Shown here piece by piece: positions 48,931-57,762 of a DNA stretch of 64,000 nt. A model generated the notes under the pieces. It worked only from the letters and a program-made list of their open reading frames with translations. It was not told where the DNA came from and ran no database searches. Positions within the stretch are counted from its first letter, which is position 1. Each line of letters starts with the position of its first letter. The translations under genes and the position numbers were made by a program. The DNA comes from DATFTE01 sp963802575 (lineage in GTDB: Bacteria > Acidobacteriota > Terriglobia > Terriglobales > Acidobacteriaceae): assembly GCA_963802575.1 (NCBI GenBank), contig CAWDJF010000005.1:434001-498000 (forward strand), in the 5' to 3' direction.

Positions 48931-51087
48931 CTAGTTAGCTGACACGCGGAGCGCCTCTTGAATCGTAGCCGCCGGCTTGCGCCGGATTTCCTCCGCTTCG
49001 CGGCCCATTCTTCTTTCAATTTCCAAGCGGGCCTGCACGATCGGCTGGGCGCCCACAGCATCGTCCGCCTCTTGCATGAGCGATTCAGACTTCAACATCG
49101 CTGCGTAAGCCAGCTTCGAATCGAATCCCGCATCTCTTAAAAAGAGCCCGTAGCCGTACCAGTCCGCCGCCGCGCTGCGCGGATCATTCAACCCTTCATC
49201 CAGCATCAGCGCCTGCTGATAAAACCGCAGAGCCTCCGCCTTCTTTCCCTGACTGGCTTCCAAAGAAGCAAAGCAGATCAGCGAGAATGCTTCCAGCTTC
49301 TTCTCTCCGGATTGTGTAGCGATGGTCTGCGCTAAAGCATAAGACCGCTCGGCCTGCGCCGGACGATTCGCCTTCATCTGGCATTGCGCCAGCCGCAGCA
49401 CCACAGAGATCGTCTCCCGCGCCGGAGGACGTTCCTTAGCCGTCGCCAGCCCGTCGAGATACGCAACATAATGAGGGATGGCCGCTTGCGGCTGATTCTT
49501 TCCGTCCAGTTCTTCCGCCAGATAGAGATGCGCACGCGATTGCGAAGCATCCGCGTCGAGCGCCTTCTGCCAGCTCGCCTCCGCCTCTTCGGGATGCCCC
49601 ATTTGATTCGCCAGAATTCCATGGTCGACGAGCAAGTCCGCATCTTTCGGCGAGTAGCGAATCGCTTTCGTGGTCACGGCGTAGGCTTCGTCGTAGCGGT
49701 GATTGGCCGTTAGATATTTCAACAACGTGTTGCGCGAAACTGGAGCGGCAGGATTTACGTCGAACGCCTTTCGCAGGGAAGCAACCGCTTCGTCAGTGAG
49801 GCCCGCTTGCAGTTCCCTCCTTCCTAGGCGGGTTTCAAGAGAACTATCGAAAGAGTTCATCGCTGCGGCGCGCTGCAGATATCCCAGGTTTTCATCGTGC
49901 AGGACAAAGAAGTAGCGCACCTGATCCACGGCGCCCAGCGTTAACAGTCCCAGAACCGCTCCCCAGCGCAATGCCCGCGCTCCCGCCGAGCGACCGACTA
50001 CCCATCGCACCCCCGAGATCGCATCGCTTGCCGCCGAGGCTACGCGCTCTTTCGAGTTCAGCAAGACTGCCGCGATGCGCCCTTCCCGCAGCTTCCAGAT
50101 CGCCCCATCCAAAATGAAATGATGCAGGTTCACCAGTGCGGTGAAAATCAGGAAGCTCGAAGTGAAGTCGTAGTGAAAGAGCTTGCTCGCCAGCCACGGC
50201 CCGGGAACAAACAGAGCGATGCCTCCGGCGATCAACACCCCGAAGTATGCCCACGGACGCCACCGAACTTCCTTGGCCTCGCGCCGTGCGTAGAAGCTGG
50301 TGATCCATAAGTACTGCGCCGAGTGCATCACCGCCATCACGCCGGTGCTGTAGCGGCTTTGCGGAACCCGCAAGCGCTCGCCCAGCGACAACGCCGTTGG
50401 CAAGAGAAACCACAAAAACTGCGTCGAAAATAAAGTTAACGATGGCAGCAGCGGGCGCCATCCCACCTGATCGGCCAATCCCGATAGCCCGTAGGCCGAT
50501 GCCGCAATAAAGATGAGAGCAAGCGGCAACACCAGAATCGTGCTGATGTGCCCGGGGATTCCAAGCGACAAAAACAGCGGATCGTTCGACGGTCCGGTGT
50601 GAAAGCTCAAAAATAGAATCAAGTACGACAGCAGAAACGCTGCATACAGAGCGTGCCGCTGGTTCTGCGATGGCCACGCCCCGGCCCGCCGAGCGAACAT
50701 CATGAACAGGCCGTAGTTCTGTCCGCTGTAATGCCATGGGCTCAGGGTCAAGTAAAGCGTGAAGATCCAGGGCAGCACGCTGAACCAGAAGTGCGACAGG
50801 ATCAGCGTTAGAACGATCAGCCCGGTGATGTGAACCGTGAAGATCCGGTAGCGGTTGAAGTCTTCCCGGGTGTGATAGGCGCGATAAATCGTCGCCATGT
50901 AGTGCGGATAATTAAAGAAGAGCGCCAGCCCGTAGAACGCCACCGACCAGGTGAGCGTGCTCGATGTGGCAGCCGCATAGGTCAGCAACAGCAAAGGGGC
51001 CGACCAAGCCCCGCAGCCCACGATCAAGTCGAGCCACGGATTGTAGAGCCAGAGAGACTGCGCCTTCGTCGCTTCCTGGGATTGCAT
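48931..51087 (-). CDS. Polytopic membrane protein with C-terminal TPR domain
   Basis: A 718-residue protein. Residues 1-400 hold about ten hydrophobic helices with paired-His motifs (NYPHYMATIYRAYH, LSPWHYSGQNYG, MHSAQYLWI, VNLHHFILDGAIWK). Such motifs resemble those of membrane di-metal enzymes, but I cannot name the family. Residues about 400-718 form a TPR array (LETRLGRRELQAGLTDEAVASLRKAF; AEASWQKALDADASQSRAHLYLAEEL). The TPR part is probably cytoplasmic or periplasmic. It stands convergent to the TlpA-like gene. Confidence 0.7.
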   Translation of the reverse strand: MQSQEATKAQSLWLYNPWLDLIVGCGAWSAPLLLLTYAAATSSTLTWSVAFYGLALFFNYPHYMATIYRAYHTREDFNRYRIFTVHITGLIVLTLILSHFWFSVLPWIFTLYLTLSPWHYSGQNYGLFMMFARRAGAWPSQNQRHALYAAFLLSYLILFLSFHTGPSNDPLFLSLGIPGHISTILVLPLALIFIAASAYGLSGLADQVGWRPLLPSLTLFSTQFLWFLLPTALSLGERLRVPQSRYSTGVMAVMHSAQYLWITSFYARREAKEVRWRPWAYFGVLIAGGIALFVPGPWLASKLFHYDFTSSFLIFTALVNLHHFILDGAIWKLREGRIAAVLLNSKERVASAASDAISGVRWVVGRSAGARALRWGAVLGLLTLGAVDQVRYFFVLHDENLGYLQRAAAMNSFDSSLETRLGRRELQAGLTDEAVASLRKAFDVNPAAPVSRNTLLKYLTANHRYDEAYAVTTKAIRYSPKDADLLVDHGILANQMGHPEEAEASWQKALDADASQSRAHLYLAEELDGKNQPQAAIPHYVAYLDGLATAKERPPARETISVVLRLAQCQMKANRPAQAERSYALAQTIATQSGEKKLEAFSLICFASLEASQGKKAEALRFYQQALMLDEGLNDPRSAAADWYGYGLFLRDAGFDSKLAYAAMLKSESLMQEADDAVGAQPIVQARLEIERRMGREAEEIRRKPAATIQEALRVSAN

Positions 51088-51191
51088 AATATTTTTGGGG
51101 AGGGCTGGGCTGCCTTGCGGGGATTATAAGTCGGTAAACACCTAATCCGGCGTACCCGAAAGGGCTCGGTCGAAAGTAACCGTCAGTCTTT

Positions 51192-51205
51192 TACAATCCA
51201 AAGAG
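51192..51205 (+). promoter_or_regulatory. Candidate -10 box before the glycine oxidase gene
   Basis: TACAAT at 51192-51197 sits eight bases before the GTG at 51205, and no SD is present, so a leaderless transcript is possible. A -35 is not clear. Confidence 0.35.
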
Positions 51206-52308
51206 TGAAGACTTGGGACGTCATTATTATCGGCGGCGGTATCATCGGACTATCGCTGGCTATCTCCCTGCGCAAGCGTGGCGCGACCGTCCTGGTCGTT
51301 GAACGCGGAGAACCTGGCCGCGAGGCTTCTTACGCTGCCGCGGGAATGCTCACTGACTTTATGCTCGAGACACCTGCGGCGCTCCAGCCTCTGGCCACCG
51401 CAAGCGCGCGGATGTATCCCGAGTTTGTTCACGAATTGCAGGATGAGTCAGGCGTGAACTGCGATCTGCGCGATCAAGGTGCGCTGGTCTTCCCTGCTCC
51501 CGATCATTTGCGGAACTTTGCAGATCTGGACCTTGCACCTCTCGTCGAATTGGAGGACAGCCTCGCCGACTCTACCCGCCCCGCCTTCTTCCTGAAAGAA
51601 CGCAGCGTCGATCCGCGCGCGCTGGTCGCCGCCGCTTTCAAAGCCGCGAAGCATCGCGATGTGGATGTCTCATCTGGCGCGGCCGTCCGGGAAGTACTGG
51701 TCAGCGAAGGCCGGGTTGCAGGAGTTCGCACCGAGAGAACCAGCTATCACGCTCCATCCGTCGTGAATTGCGCAGGCGCCTGGTCGGGACAAATCCTGCC
51801 CTGCAACTTTCCGACCCGCCCGGTAAAAGGCCAGATGCTTTCCGTGGTTGGTGAAGCCGCCAAACTCCGCCACGTGATTCGGTCGCCCGAGGTGTATCTC
51901 GTCCCCCGCAGCGATGGACGCCTGCTGATCGGCGCCACGGTCGAAGAAGCCGGATACGACAAGCGCACCACCGCCGATGCCATTCAACGCATGCATCGAG
52001 CCGCCATCTCGATGATTCCAGCGCTGGCCAATGCCCGTGTCCTCGAATCGTGGGCCGGACTGCGCCCCGGCACACCCGATGATCTGCCCATTCTCGGCGC
52101 GACAGCCATTCCGGGATACTTCGTCGCGACCGGCCACTTCCGCGATGGCATCCTGCTCGCTCCGATTACGGCTCACGTGATGGCGCAACTGATTACGGGT
52201 ATCGCGCCGGATCAAGATCTTGCGCCGTTTTCCAGCACGCGCTTCGCAAATGTGGGGCGGGCGCCCTCGCCCGCCTATCGCGTAGTGACGACAGAGGAAG
52301 CTGAATGA
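51205..52308 (+). CDS. thiO: Glycine oxidase (thiamine thiazole synthesis)
   Basis: A 367-residue FAD-dependent amine oxidase of the ThiO/DAAO group: FAD motif VIIIGGGIIGLSLAISL, then GREASYAAAGML, GYDKRTTADA, AGLRPGTPDDLPILG and GHFRDGILLAP. ThiO makes dehydroglycine for thiazole synthesis. No other thiamine genes are adjacent, so the substrate is inferred from family. The C-terminal residues GRAPSPA come from a dispersed repeat and extend past the usual end. Start GTG, no SD. Confidence 0.88.
   Translation: MKTWDVIIIGGGIIGLSLAISLRKRGATVLVVERGEPGREASYAAAGMLTDFMLETPAALQPLATASARMYPEFVHELQDESGVNCDLRDQGALVFPAPDHLRNFADLDLAPLVELEDSLADSTRPAFFLKERSVDPRALVAAAFKAAKHRDVDVSSGAAVREVLVSEGRVAGVRTERTSYHAPSVVNCAGAWSGQILPCNFPTRPVKGQMLSVVGEAAKLRHVIRSPEVYLVPRSDGRLLIGATVEEAGYDKRTTADAIQRMHRAAISMIPALANARVLESWAGLRPGTPDDLPILGATAIPGYFVATGHFRDGILLAPITAHVMAQLITGIAPDQDLAPFSSTRFANVGRAPSPAYRVVTTEEAE
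52251..52275. repeat. GTGGGGCGGGC-CCC-TCGCCCGCC repeat copy
   Basis: Same palindrome type as at 32874-32900 and 45699-45726. It lies within the 3' end of thiO and encodes VGRAPSPA. Confidence 0.6.
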
Positions 52309-52310
52309 TC

Positions 52311-52438
52311 CGTATCAGGGTACGCCTTCAGGCGTACCGCATAGCGTGGATACTGACCGGCTTTAGCCGCTGTCCCAGCGCCTGAAGGCGAAATCAAAAT
52401 CCGCTGTAACGGTATCGCTAAAGCGATACCCTGATACG
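52311..52438. repeat. 128-bp palindromic element with 12-bp terminal inverted repeats
   Basis: The ends CGTATCAGGGTA (52311-52322) and TACCCTGATACG (52427-52438) are perfect inverted repeats. Just inside, two 8-bp hairpins occur: GGTACGCC-4 nt-GGCGTACC (52319-52338) and GGTATCGC-4 nt-GCGATACC (52411-52430). Short stems (CGGC-4 nt-GCCG) lie between. The layout is that of a MITE or REP doublet, and it sits in the 232-base gap between thiO and an ABC exporter. Confidence 0.7.
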
Positions 52439-52540
52439 GGTCAAAGTCCGTTGGGAATCGCGCTTTAGCCTCTGAGATACCAGTCCGACAGTTTTCCCGG
52501 AACTTCTTTCCGCTGTTATGCGTTACTAAACAAGACAACG

Positions 52541-53422
52541 ATGAAACTCTCCATCGACAACGTCGGCAAGCGCTACCGCGGAAACGTCTGGGCCCTGCGC
52601 AATTTCACGCTTGACCTCGCTCCCGGCGTCCTCGGCCTGCTCGGCCCCAACGGCGCGGGGAAGACCACCTCGATGAGCATCCTCGCCACCATCACCCGTG
52701 CCACTGAAGGTCGCGTCACCTGGAATGGCGTCGACATCGCGAAGAATCCCGACATGCTGCGCTCCGTCCTCGGATACCTACCTCAGGATTTTGGCGTTTA
52801 TCCCAATCTCAATGCGGTGGAATTCTTGGAATACCTCGCCGCGGTCAAAGGCCTCGACGCCGCCACTTCGCGCCGCCGTATCGACGAACTCCTGAACTTG
52901 GTCAACCTTAACGATGTCCGCAAGCGCCCTCTCGGCGGCTTCTCGGGGGGCATGAAGCAGCGCGTCGGCATCGCGCAGGCTCTGCTCAACGATCCGCAAC
53001 TGCTGATTGTCGACGAACCCACCGCGGGCCTTGATCCAGAAGAGCGCGTCCGCTTCCGCAACCTGCTTTCCGACCTTTCCGGCGAGCGCATCGTGATCCT
53101 CTCCACCCACATCGTGTCGGACGTCGAAGCCACAGCCACCGACATCGCTCTGATTTCCCAAGGCACGCTGGTTGCGCACGCGACTCCGGAAGAGCTTTTG
53201 CGAGGCGTAGAGGGCAAAGTCTGGGAATGGGTCGTAGCGAGCACTGAGCTGAACACCATCAAGCAGCGCCACCTGGTCAGCAACACGATGCGCCGTAGCG
53301 ACGGCGTCCACGTGCGCATCCTGGGCTCGGAACCACCGCAAGGAGCGCAGCCCGTCGCGCCTACACTCGAAGACGCGTACCTGTACTCCCTCTCCACCCA
53401 TCGCGCTGGTGCCGCCGCGTGA
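52541..53422 (+). CDS. ABC exporter ATP-binding protein
   Basis: A 293-residue ATPase of the ABC-2 exporter type: Walker A LLGPNGAGKTTSM, Q-loop YLPQDFGVYPNL, signature FSGGMKQR, Walker B LLIVDEPTAGLDPEER and H-loop LSTHIVSD. The C-terminal part after residue 220 is a short regulatory domain. GTGA overlap couples it to the permease gene. The exported substrate is unknown. Confidence 0.92.
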   Translation: MKLSIDNVGKRYRGNVWALRNFTLDLAPGVLGLLGPNGAGKTTSMSILATITRATEGRVTWNGVDIAKNPDMLRSVLGYLPQDFGVYPNLNAVEFLEYLAAVKGLDAATSRRRIDELLNLVNLNDVRKRPLGGFSGGMKQRVGIAQALLNDPQLLIVDEPTAGLDPEERVRFRNLLSDLSGERIVILSTHIVSDVEATATDIALISQGTLVAHATPEELLRGVEGKVWEWVVASTELNTIKQRHLVSNTMRRSDGVHVRILGSEPPQGAQPVAPTLEDAYLYSLSTHRAGAAA

Positions 53423-55011
53423 ACCGCGGACGAGTGCTCTATCACCTGGTGAAAGCCGACTTCCTCGAGCGCGTGCGCCGTTACAGCTTCCTGCTCACGC
53501 TGGCTTTCGCTGTCTATCTCGGATACGCCGCCTACACCGGCAAGATCATGCTTCGCCTCGACGACTATCGGGGTATCTACAACTCCGCATGGCTTGGCGG
53601 ATTGATGGGCATCGTCGCCAGTTGCTTTCTCAGTCTCGTCGGATTCTACGTCGTCAAGAATTCCATTCAACGCGACCAGCAAACCCGCGTTGGACAAATT
53701 CTTGCGACGACGCCGATGAGCAAAGCGTTTTACACGGTAGCGAAGACAATCAGCAATTTTGCCGTCCTCGCGGCCATGGTTCTGGTGATGGGCACAGCCG
53801 CGCTCTGCATGCAACTTCTCCGCGCCGAAGATCCCCACATCGATCTCTGGGCACTGTTCTCGCCGTTAGCGTTGTTCGCATTGCCCGCGATGGCCTTTAC
53901 CGCAGCCTTGGCTGTTCTCTTTGAGACTCTGCCTGTACTGCGTGGCGGAGTGGGAAACGTCATTTACTTTTTCCTTTGGACCGCGCTGCTGGCCGGCGGC
54001 GGAATCTCTGAGCTCGAAATGGGCACCCCGCATCACGACTCGCTCTACTTCCGCGACTTCTGCGGCGTTACCTCGCTCATGAGCCAGATGCAGGCCGGAG
54101 TCCGCGCAATCGATCCCGCCTACAAGGGCGGCTCGGCGCTAAACATCGGTGAATCCGCCCCGACCAAACGCTTCGTGTGGAATGGCGTGCAGTGGAACGC
54201 GATTCAAATCATCGCTCGCCTCTCGTGGTTCCTGTGGGCTGTCCTGGCTGCGCTCATCGCGTCTCTCTTTTTCCATCGTTTCGACCCCGCACGCGAACTG
54301 TTCCCCAAGGCAAGAAAAAATCTTCCCGCGCCATCCAACGGAGCCCCCGAAGCAACCTCTACTCCGATTCCGATCACAACTCACCTCACGCCGCTGACGC
54401 GAACCGGATCGCACAACCGCTTCCTCCACCTCGTCAACTCCGAACTCCGCCTCATGCTCAAGGGACACCCGTGGTGGTGGTACATCGTCGCGGCAGGATT
54501 CTTCATCGCCTGCCTTGCCTCCCCGCTCGATGCCTCGCGGCAAGGCATCATCGTCGCCGCCTGGATCTGGCCCATCCTTCTCTGGTCGCAGATGGGATCT
54601 CGCGAATCGTGCTACGCGACGGAGTCGCTGATCTTCTCCTCCGACCATGCCCTGCTGCGCCAACTGCCAGCGGCCTGGACCGCCGGGGTCATCGTCGCAC
54701 TCCTTTCCGGAGGAGGTCTCGGCATCCGCCTGCTCCTCGCTGGTGATCGCAACGGCTTGTTCGCATGGTTCGCCGGCGCTTTATTCATCCCGAGCCTTGC
54801 GCTCGCACTTGGCGTCTGGAGCGGCAGTGGCAAGGCCTTTGAAGCTCTCTACACCGTCTGGTGGTATGTCGGACCGATGCACCACGTCCCGGGCGTCGAC
54901 TTCATGGGGACCACGGCCGAAAGCGCCCAGCCTCTGCGTTTCCTATTGTTCACTCTGTTTTGTTTGACAGCCGCTTTCGTCGGTCGCCGCCGCAAACTGG
55001 CATATGCGTGA
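53419..55011 (+). CDS. ABC-2 type permease, large
   Basis: A 530-residue membrane protein with about twelve hydrophobic segments in two sets, for example YSFLLTLAFAVYLGYAA, LGGLMGIVASCFLSLVGFYVV and VLAGLIAS-type C-terminal helices. The pattern fits an ABC-2 exporter permease of the large, possibly internally duplicated kind. A hydrophilic linker near residue 300 separates the halves. GTG start overlapping the ATPase stop. Product probably exports a small molecule or peptide; the cargo is unknown. Confidence 0.82.
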   Translation: MNRGRVLYHLVKADFLERVRRYSFLLTLAFAVYLGYAAYTGKIMLRLDDYRGIYNSAWLGGLMGIVASCFLSLVGFYVVKNSIQRDQQTRVGQILATTPMSKAFYTVAKTISNFAVLAAMVLVMGTAALCMQLLRAEDPHIDLWALFSPLALFALPAMAFTAALAVLFETLPVLRGGVGNVIYFFLWTALLAGGGISELEMGTPHHDSLYFRDFCGVTSLMSQMQAGVRAIDPAYKGGSALNIGESAPTKRFVWNGVQWNAIQIIARLSWFLWAVLAALIASLFFHRFDPARELFPKARKNLPAPSNGAPEATSTPIPITTHLTPLTRTGSHNRFLHLVNSELRLMLKGHPWWWYIVAAGFFIACLASPLDASRQGIIVAAWIWPILLWSQMGSRESCYATESLIFSSDHALLRQLPAAWTAGVIVALLSGGGLGIRLLLAGDRNGLFAWFAGALFIPSLALALGVWSGSGKAFEALYTVWWYVGPMHHVPGVDFMGTTAESAQPLRFLLFTLFCLTAAFVGRRRKLAYA

Positions 55012-55098
55012 CCGGCGCGCGGAGTATACTGAAGCGTTTTCTGCAATCACCCTCAAGAGTCTTTGCGACCGCTTTACACGCGAGAAAGGGACACACCT

Positions 55099-56472
55099 AT
55101 GGCTTCCCCTGCAGTCAGCTACGCCCGCGATAACCAGCAGCGCTTCCTCAACGAACTCAAAGATCTTCTCCGCATTCCTAGCATCAGTACTCTCGAAGAA
55201 CATAAGTCCGACGTACAGAAGGCCGCCGAATTCGTCGCCAGCGAACTGCGCCGCATCGGCATGGAACATGTCGAACTCATCCCCACCAAGGGACATCCGC
55301 TTCTCTACGCCGACTGGCTCAACGCCCCCGGCAAGCCGACGGTTCTGATGTACGCGCACTTCGACGTGCAGCCTCCTGATCCGCTCGACGAATGGAAGAC
55401 GCCCCCGTTTGAGCCCACCGAGCGCAACAGCAACATTTACGCGCGTGGTGCCGTCGACGACAAAGGCCAGCTCTGGATGGAAGTGAAAGCTCTCGAATCG
55501 CTGATGAAAGCTCACGACGGCAAGCTGCCGCTCAACGTGAAGATTATTTTCGAAGGCGAAGAAGAGGTCGGAGGCGAATCGATCGCCGAATACGTCCGCA
55601 AGCAGAAGCAGAAACTGAAAGCCGACTTTGCCCTGGTTTGCGACACAGAACTCTTTGCGCCCGACCTACCAACGCTGTGTGTCGGCCTGCGCGGCCTGGT
55701 CTACACCGAGATCGAAGCCTACGGCGCCAAGACCGACTTGCACTCTGGCATGTACGGAGGCGCCGCTCCCAATCCGTTCTTCGCGCTGATTGAAATCATT
55801 AGCAAGCTGAAAGATTCGAAGGGCAAAGTTCTGATCCCCGGCTTCTATTCCAAGGTCAAAGCCCCCAGCAAAGACGAGCTCAAGGCCTGGAAGAAACTTC
55901 CCTTCAACGAAGAGCACTACCGCAAGACCGAAGTCGGATCGAAAGTCCTAACGGGAGAGCCCGGCTTCAGCGTCCTCTATCGCACCTGGGCGCGCCCCAC
56001 GCTCGAAGTCCACGGCATGCCCGGAGGATTCACCGCTCCCGGCGCAAAGACCGTGATTCCGGCGAAGGCCTCCGCGAAAGTTTCCATGCGCCTGGTCCCC
56101 AACCAAGACCCGGACGACATTCTCAAGCGCTACACCGCTTACGTGAAGAAGCTCACGCCCAAAGGCATCGACACCAAAATCAAAGTCTGGAGTAAAGGCC
56201 CGGCCTGCGTCGTCGGCACCGACAACAAGTACGTCAAAGCCTCGACCGAAGCCATGCACGACATCTTCAAGAAAGACACGGTCTTCATCCGCTCCGGCGG
56301 CTCGATTCCCATCGTCACCGATTTTCAGGATGTGCTGAAAATTCCCAGCGTCATGATGGGCTTCGGACTTCCCGACGACAACCTCCACGCCCCCAACGAG
56401 AAGTTCCACATCCCGAACTTCCACCGGGGCATCGAGAGCATCTGCCTGTTCTTTGAGAAGTTGGGGAAGTAA
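55099..56472 (+). CDS. M20-family dipeptidase (CNDP-like)
   Basis: A 457-residue dinuclear zinc peptidase of the ArgE/DapE/CNDP group. Zinc ligands and catalytic residues lie in VLMYAHFDVQPPDP, ARGAVDDKGQLW, FEGEEEVGGES, CDTELF and the late DDNLHAPNEKFHI. A lid domain with DLHSGMYGGAAPNP is present. It hydrolyses dipeptides or N-acyl amino acids in the cytoplasm. The ATG at 55099 follows AAAGGG and excludes a 12-codon longer frame. Confidence 0.93.
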   Translation: MASPAVSYARDNQQRFLNELKDLLRIPSISTLEEHKSDVQKAAEFVASELRRIGMEHVELIPTKGHPLLYADWLNAPGKPTVLMYAHFDVQPPDPLDEWKTPPFEPTERNSNIYARGAVDDKGQLWMEVKALESLMKAHDGKLPLNVKIIFEGEEEVGGESIAEYVRKQKQKLKADFALVCDTELFAPDLPTLCVGLRGLVYTEIEAYGAKTDLHSGMYGGAAPNPFFALIEIISKLKDSKGKVLIPGFYSKVKAPSKDELKAWKKLPFNEEHYRKTEVGSKVLTGEPGFSVLYRTWARPTLEVHGMPGGFTAPGAKTVIPAKASAKVSMRLVPNQDPDDILKRYTAYVKKLTPKGIDTKIKVWSKGPACVVGTDNKYVKASTEAMHDIFKKDTVFIRSGGSIPIVTDFQDVLKIPSVMMGFGLPDDNLHAPNEKFHIPNFHRGIESICLFFEKLGK

Positions 56473-56485
56473 TTCTCAATAATTG

Positions 56486-56545
56486 TCATCCTGAGCGAAG
56501 CGGGGCATCGGCAACGATGTCCCGCGCAGGCGAAGGACCTTGCGT
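56486..56545. repeat. Partial dispersed repeat with GTCATCCTGAGCGAAGC
   Basis: This stretch (GTCATCCTGAGCGAAGCGG, then GCATCGGCAACGATGTC, a short inverted pair) resembles the left part of the CTCGCTTCGCTCGGGATGAC family. It lies after the dipeptidase gene. No gene is visible up to the end of the exbD-like gene. Confidence 0.4.
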
Positions 56546-56600
56546 GTTCTTGCCGGCGGCGATGATACGCACGCACGGGCCCTCGCTGCGGCTGACGGAA

Positions 56601-57131
56601 CTACGGACATGCCTGAGGCAAGAGGACGTAATCGGCTGCTCCATGCGCCGCATCAATCACCCCTGCGACACTCGACCATGCGACCTAGGGGTCCGCATCT
56701 ATACAGACCGTTGAACCTATTTGTCCTTTAAGTCTGCTCTCCAAGCCGCCCTCAAGCTCATCAACGCCGATTTTTCGAGAGTCTAACTGCACTATCACTT
56801 TCGAGTCTGGAGCAATTTTCACGGCTACGCGCGACACGTGGAGCCCTTTGACCGGCGGCCCGGACCCTAGCCTGACTCCCAAACCCATCGGCCGTTTGGA
56901 TGGGAAGATCATGAAACCGAAAATGCCGCAAACGAGTAGGGGCACCGCTATCAAACCGAAATTCGGCAGTACGGCGCGGCGGTAGTTGATCCGAGGGCGA
57001 CGCCCCCTTGGCCACTTTCCGGCAAATTCTGGCCATTGGTCCTTTCGGCTCAGACTTCCCGGTCGTTCACTTCGCCGCTCTGGGCCGTACGCCGCGCCCC
57101 ACACCTGCAACTCGGCTCTTTCTCTTAACAC
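56601..57131 (-). CDS. Degenerate ExbD-like protein with in-frame amber codon
   Basis: Reading from 57131, 148 residues end in STVCIDADP at a TAG (56685-56687). Directly after it, in the same frame, 28 further codons read VAWSSVAGVIDAAHGAADYVL and on to a second TAG at 56601-56603. This is the expected ExbD C-terminal helix and strand. The N-terminal helix (LPNFGLIAVPLLVCGIFGFMIF) lacks the conserved Asp needed for proton use. The periplasmic core VAVKIAPDSKVIVQLDSRKIGVDELEGGL is ExbD-like. It overlaps the ExbB-like gene by seven bases. Product is either truncated or depends on readthrough. Confidence 0.7.
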
Positions 57132-57583
57132 GCTAGACGGTTGTGTGTCCAGGTCGCAAGGGTCACCACCACCAACCCGGTGGCAGTCGGAAGCAGAGAA
57201 GTTGCTATGCGCAACGTTACCATCCTGAGGAAAGCGTCCTTCTGCATGCTGCCTCCCCCAAACGCTCCTAGAATTCCAACGCAGGCTCCAATTAGTCCGA
57301 GAAAGGGGGCGCTCGTAATGATCGATTGCAGGTCCTTGATCCCGAGTGCAAGGTAGGAGGGACTCAGTTCAAGCCTTCTTCTGTCACGCAGAAACAGTCG
57401 TAGTTGATAACGAATCCTCAGGTAGCGATAACAGCCCAAGGCGGCGATGACAATTACATAAAATAATAGGAAGCCGAGCAGCATGATATCGAGGCGCACG
57501 ATCCAATCCATGGAACTCCATAGGTACTCGGCACTCCATTCACAGCTATAGGGATCCCACGGATACAGGCAAACTTCGTTCAC
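57125..57583 (-). CDS. ExbB/TolQ/MotA-like proton-channel protein, short
   Basis: A 152-residue protein with an N-terminal helix (IMLLGFLLFYVIVIAALG), a basic cytosolic loop, and the TolQ/ExbB core SAPFLGLIGACVGILGAFGGG followed by LRIATSLLPTATGLVVVTLATWTHNRL. It is shorter than typical ExbB (about 200 residues or more). With the ExbD-like partner it may energise a TonB-type transducer, or be a decayed pair. The tonB gene lies far away at 8.6 kb. Confidence 0.75.
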   Translation of the reverse strand: MNEVCLYPWDPYSCEWSAEYLWSSMDWIVRLDIMLLGFLLFYVIVIAALGCYRYLRIRYQLRLFLRDRRRLELSPSYLALGIKDLQSIITSAPFLGLIGACVGILGAFGGGSMQKDAFLRMVTLRIATSLLPTATGLVVVTLATWTHNRLAC

Positions 57584-57700
57584 GAGAGTCTCGCGTTCAG
57601 AAAGACGCTGAGTAGAAGAGACACCGAGTCACCCATTTTGGTTCCGTATTGGCTAAACAGGGTCGGGCCTCAGAGTCCTAACGGAATAGCCACCCACGCT

Positions 57701-57730
57701 AGATCCCTCGCTCCGCTTCGGGATGACGTC
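57701..57730. repeat. GATCCCTCGCT(T/C)CGCTTCGGGATG repeat, copy 3
   Basis: AGATCCCTCGCTCCGCTTCG with GGATGACGTC, the same element as at 2188 and 44874. It lies just after the kelch-like gene. Confidence 0.5.
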
Positions 57731-57762
57731 ATGCAGAGTCAGCGGTAATCCGCGCTGAAACT

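Noticed and set aside
56685..56687. Recoded stop as a selenocysteine or pyrrolysine site in exbD.
   Set aside because: Selenocysteine uses TGA, and pyrrolysine would need pyl genes and a methylamine context, neither seen. A nonsense change is simpler.
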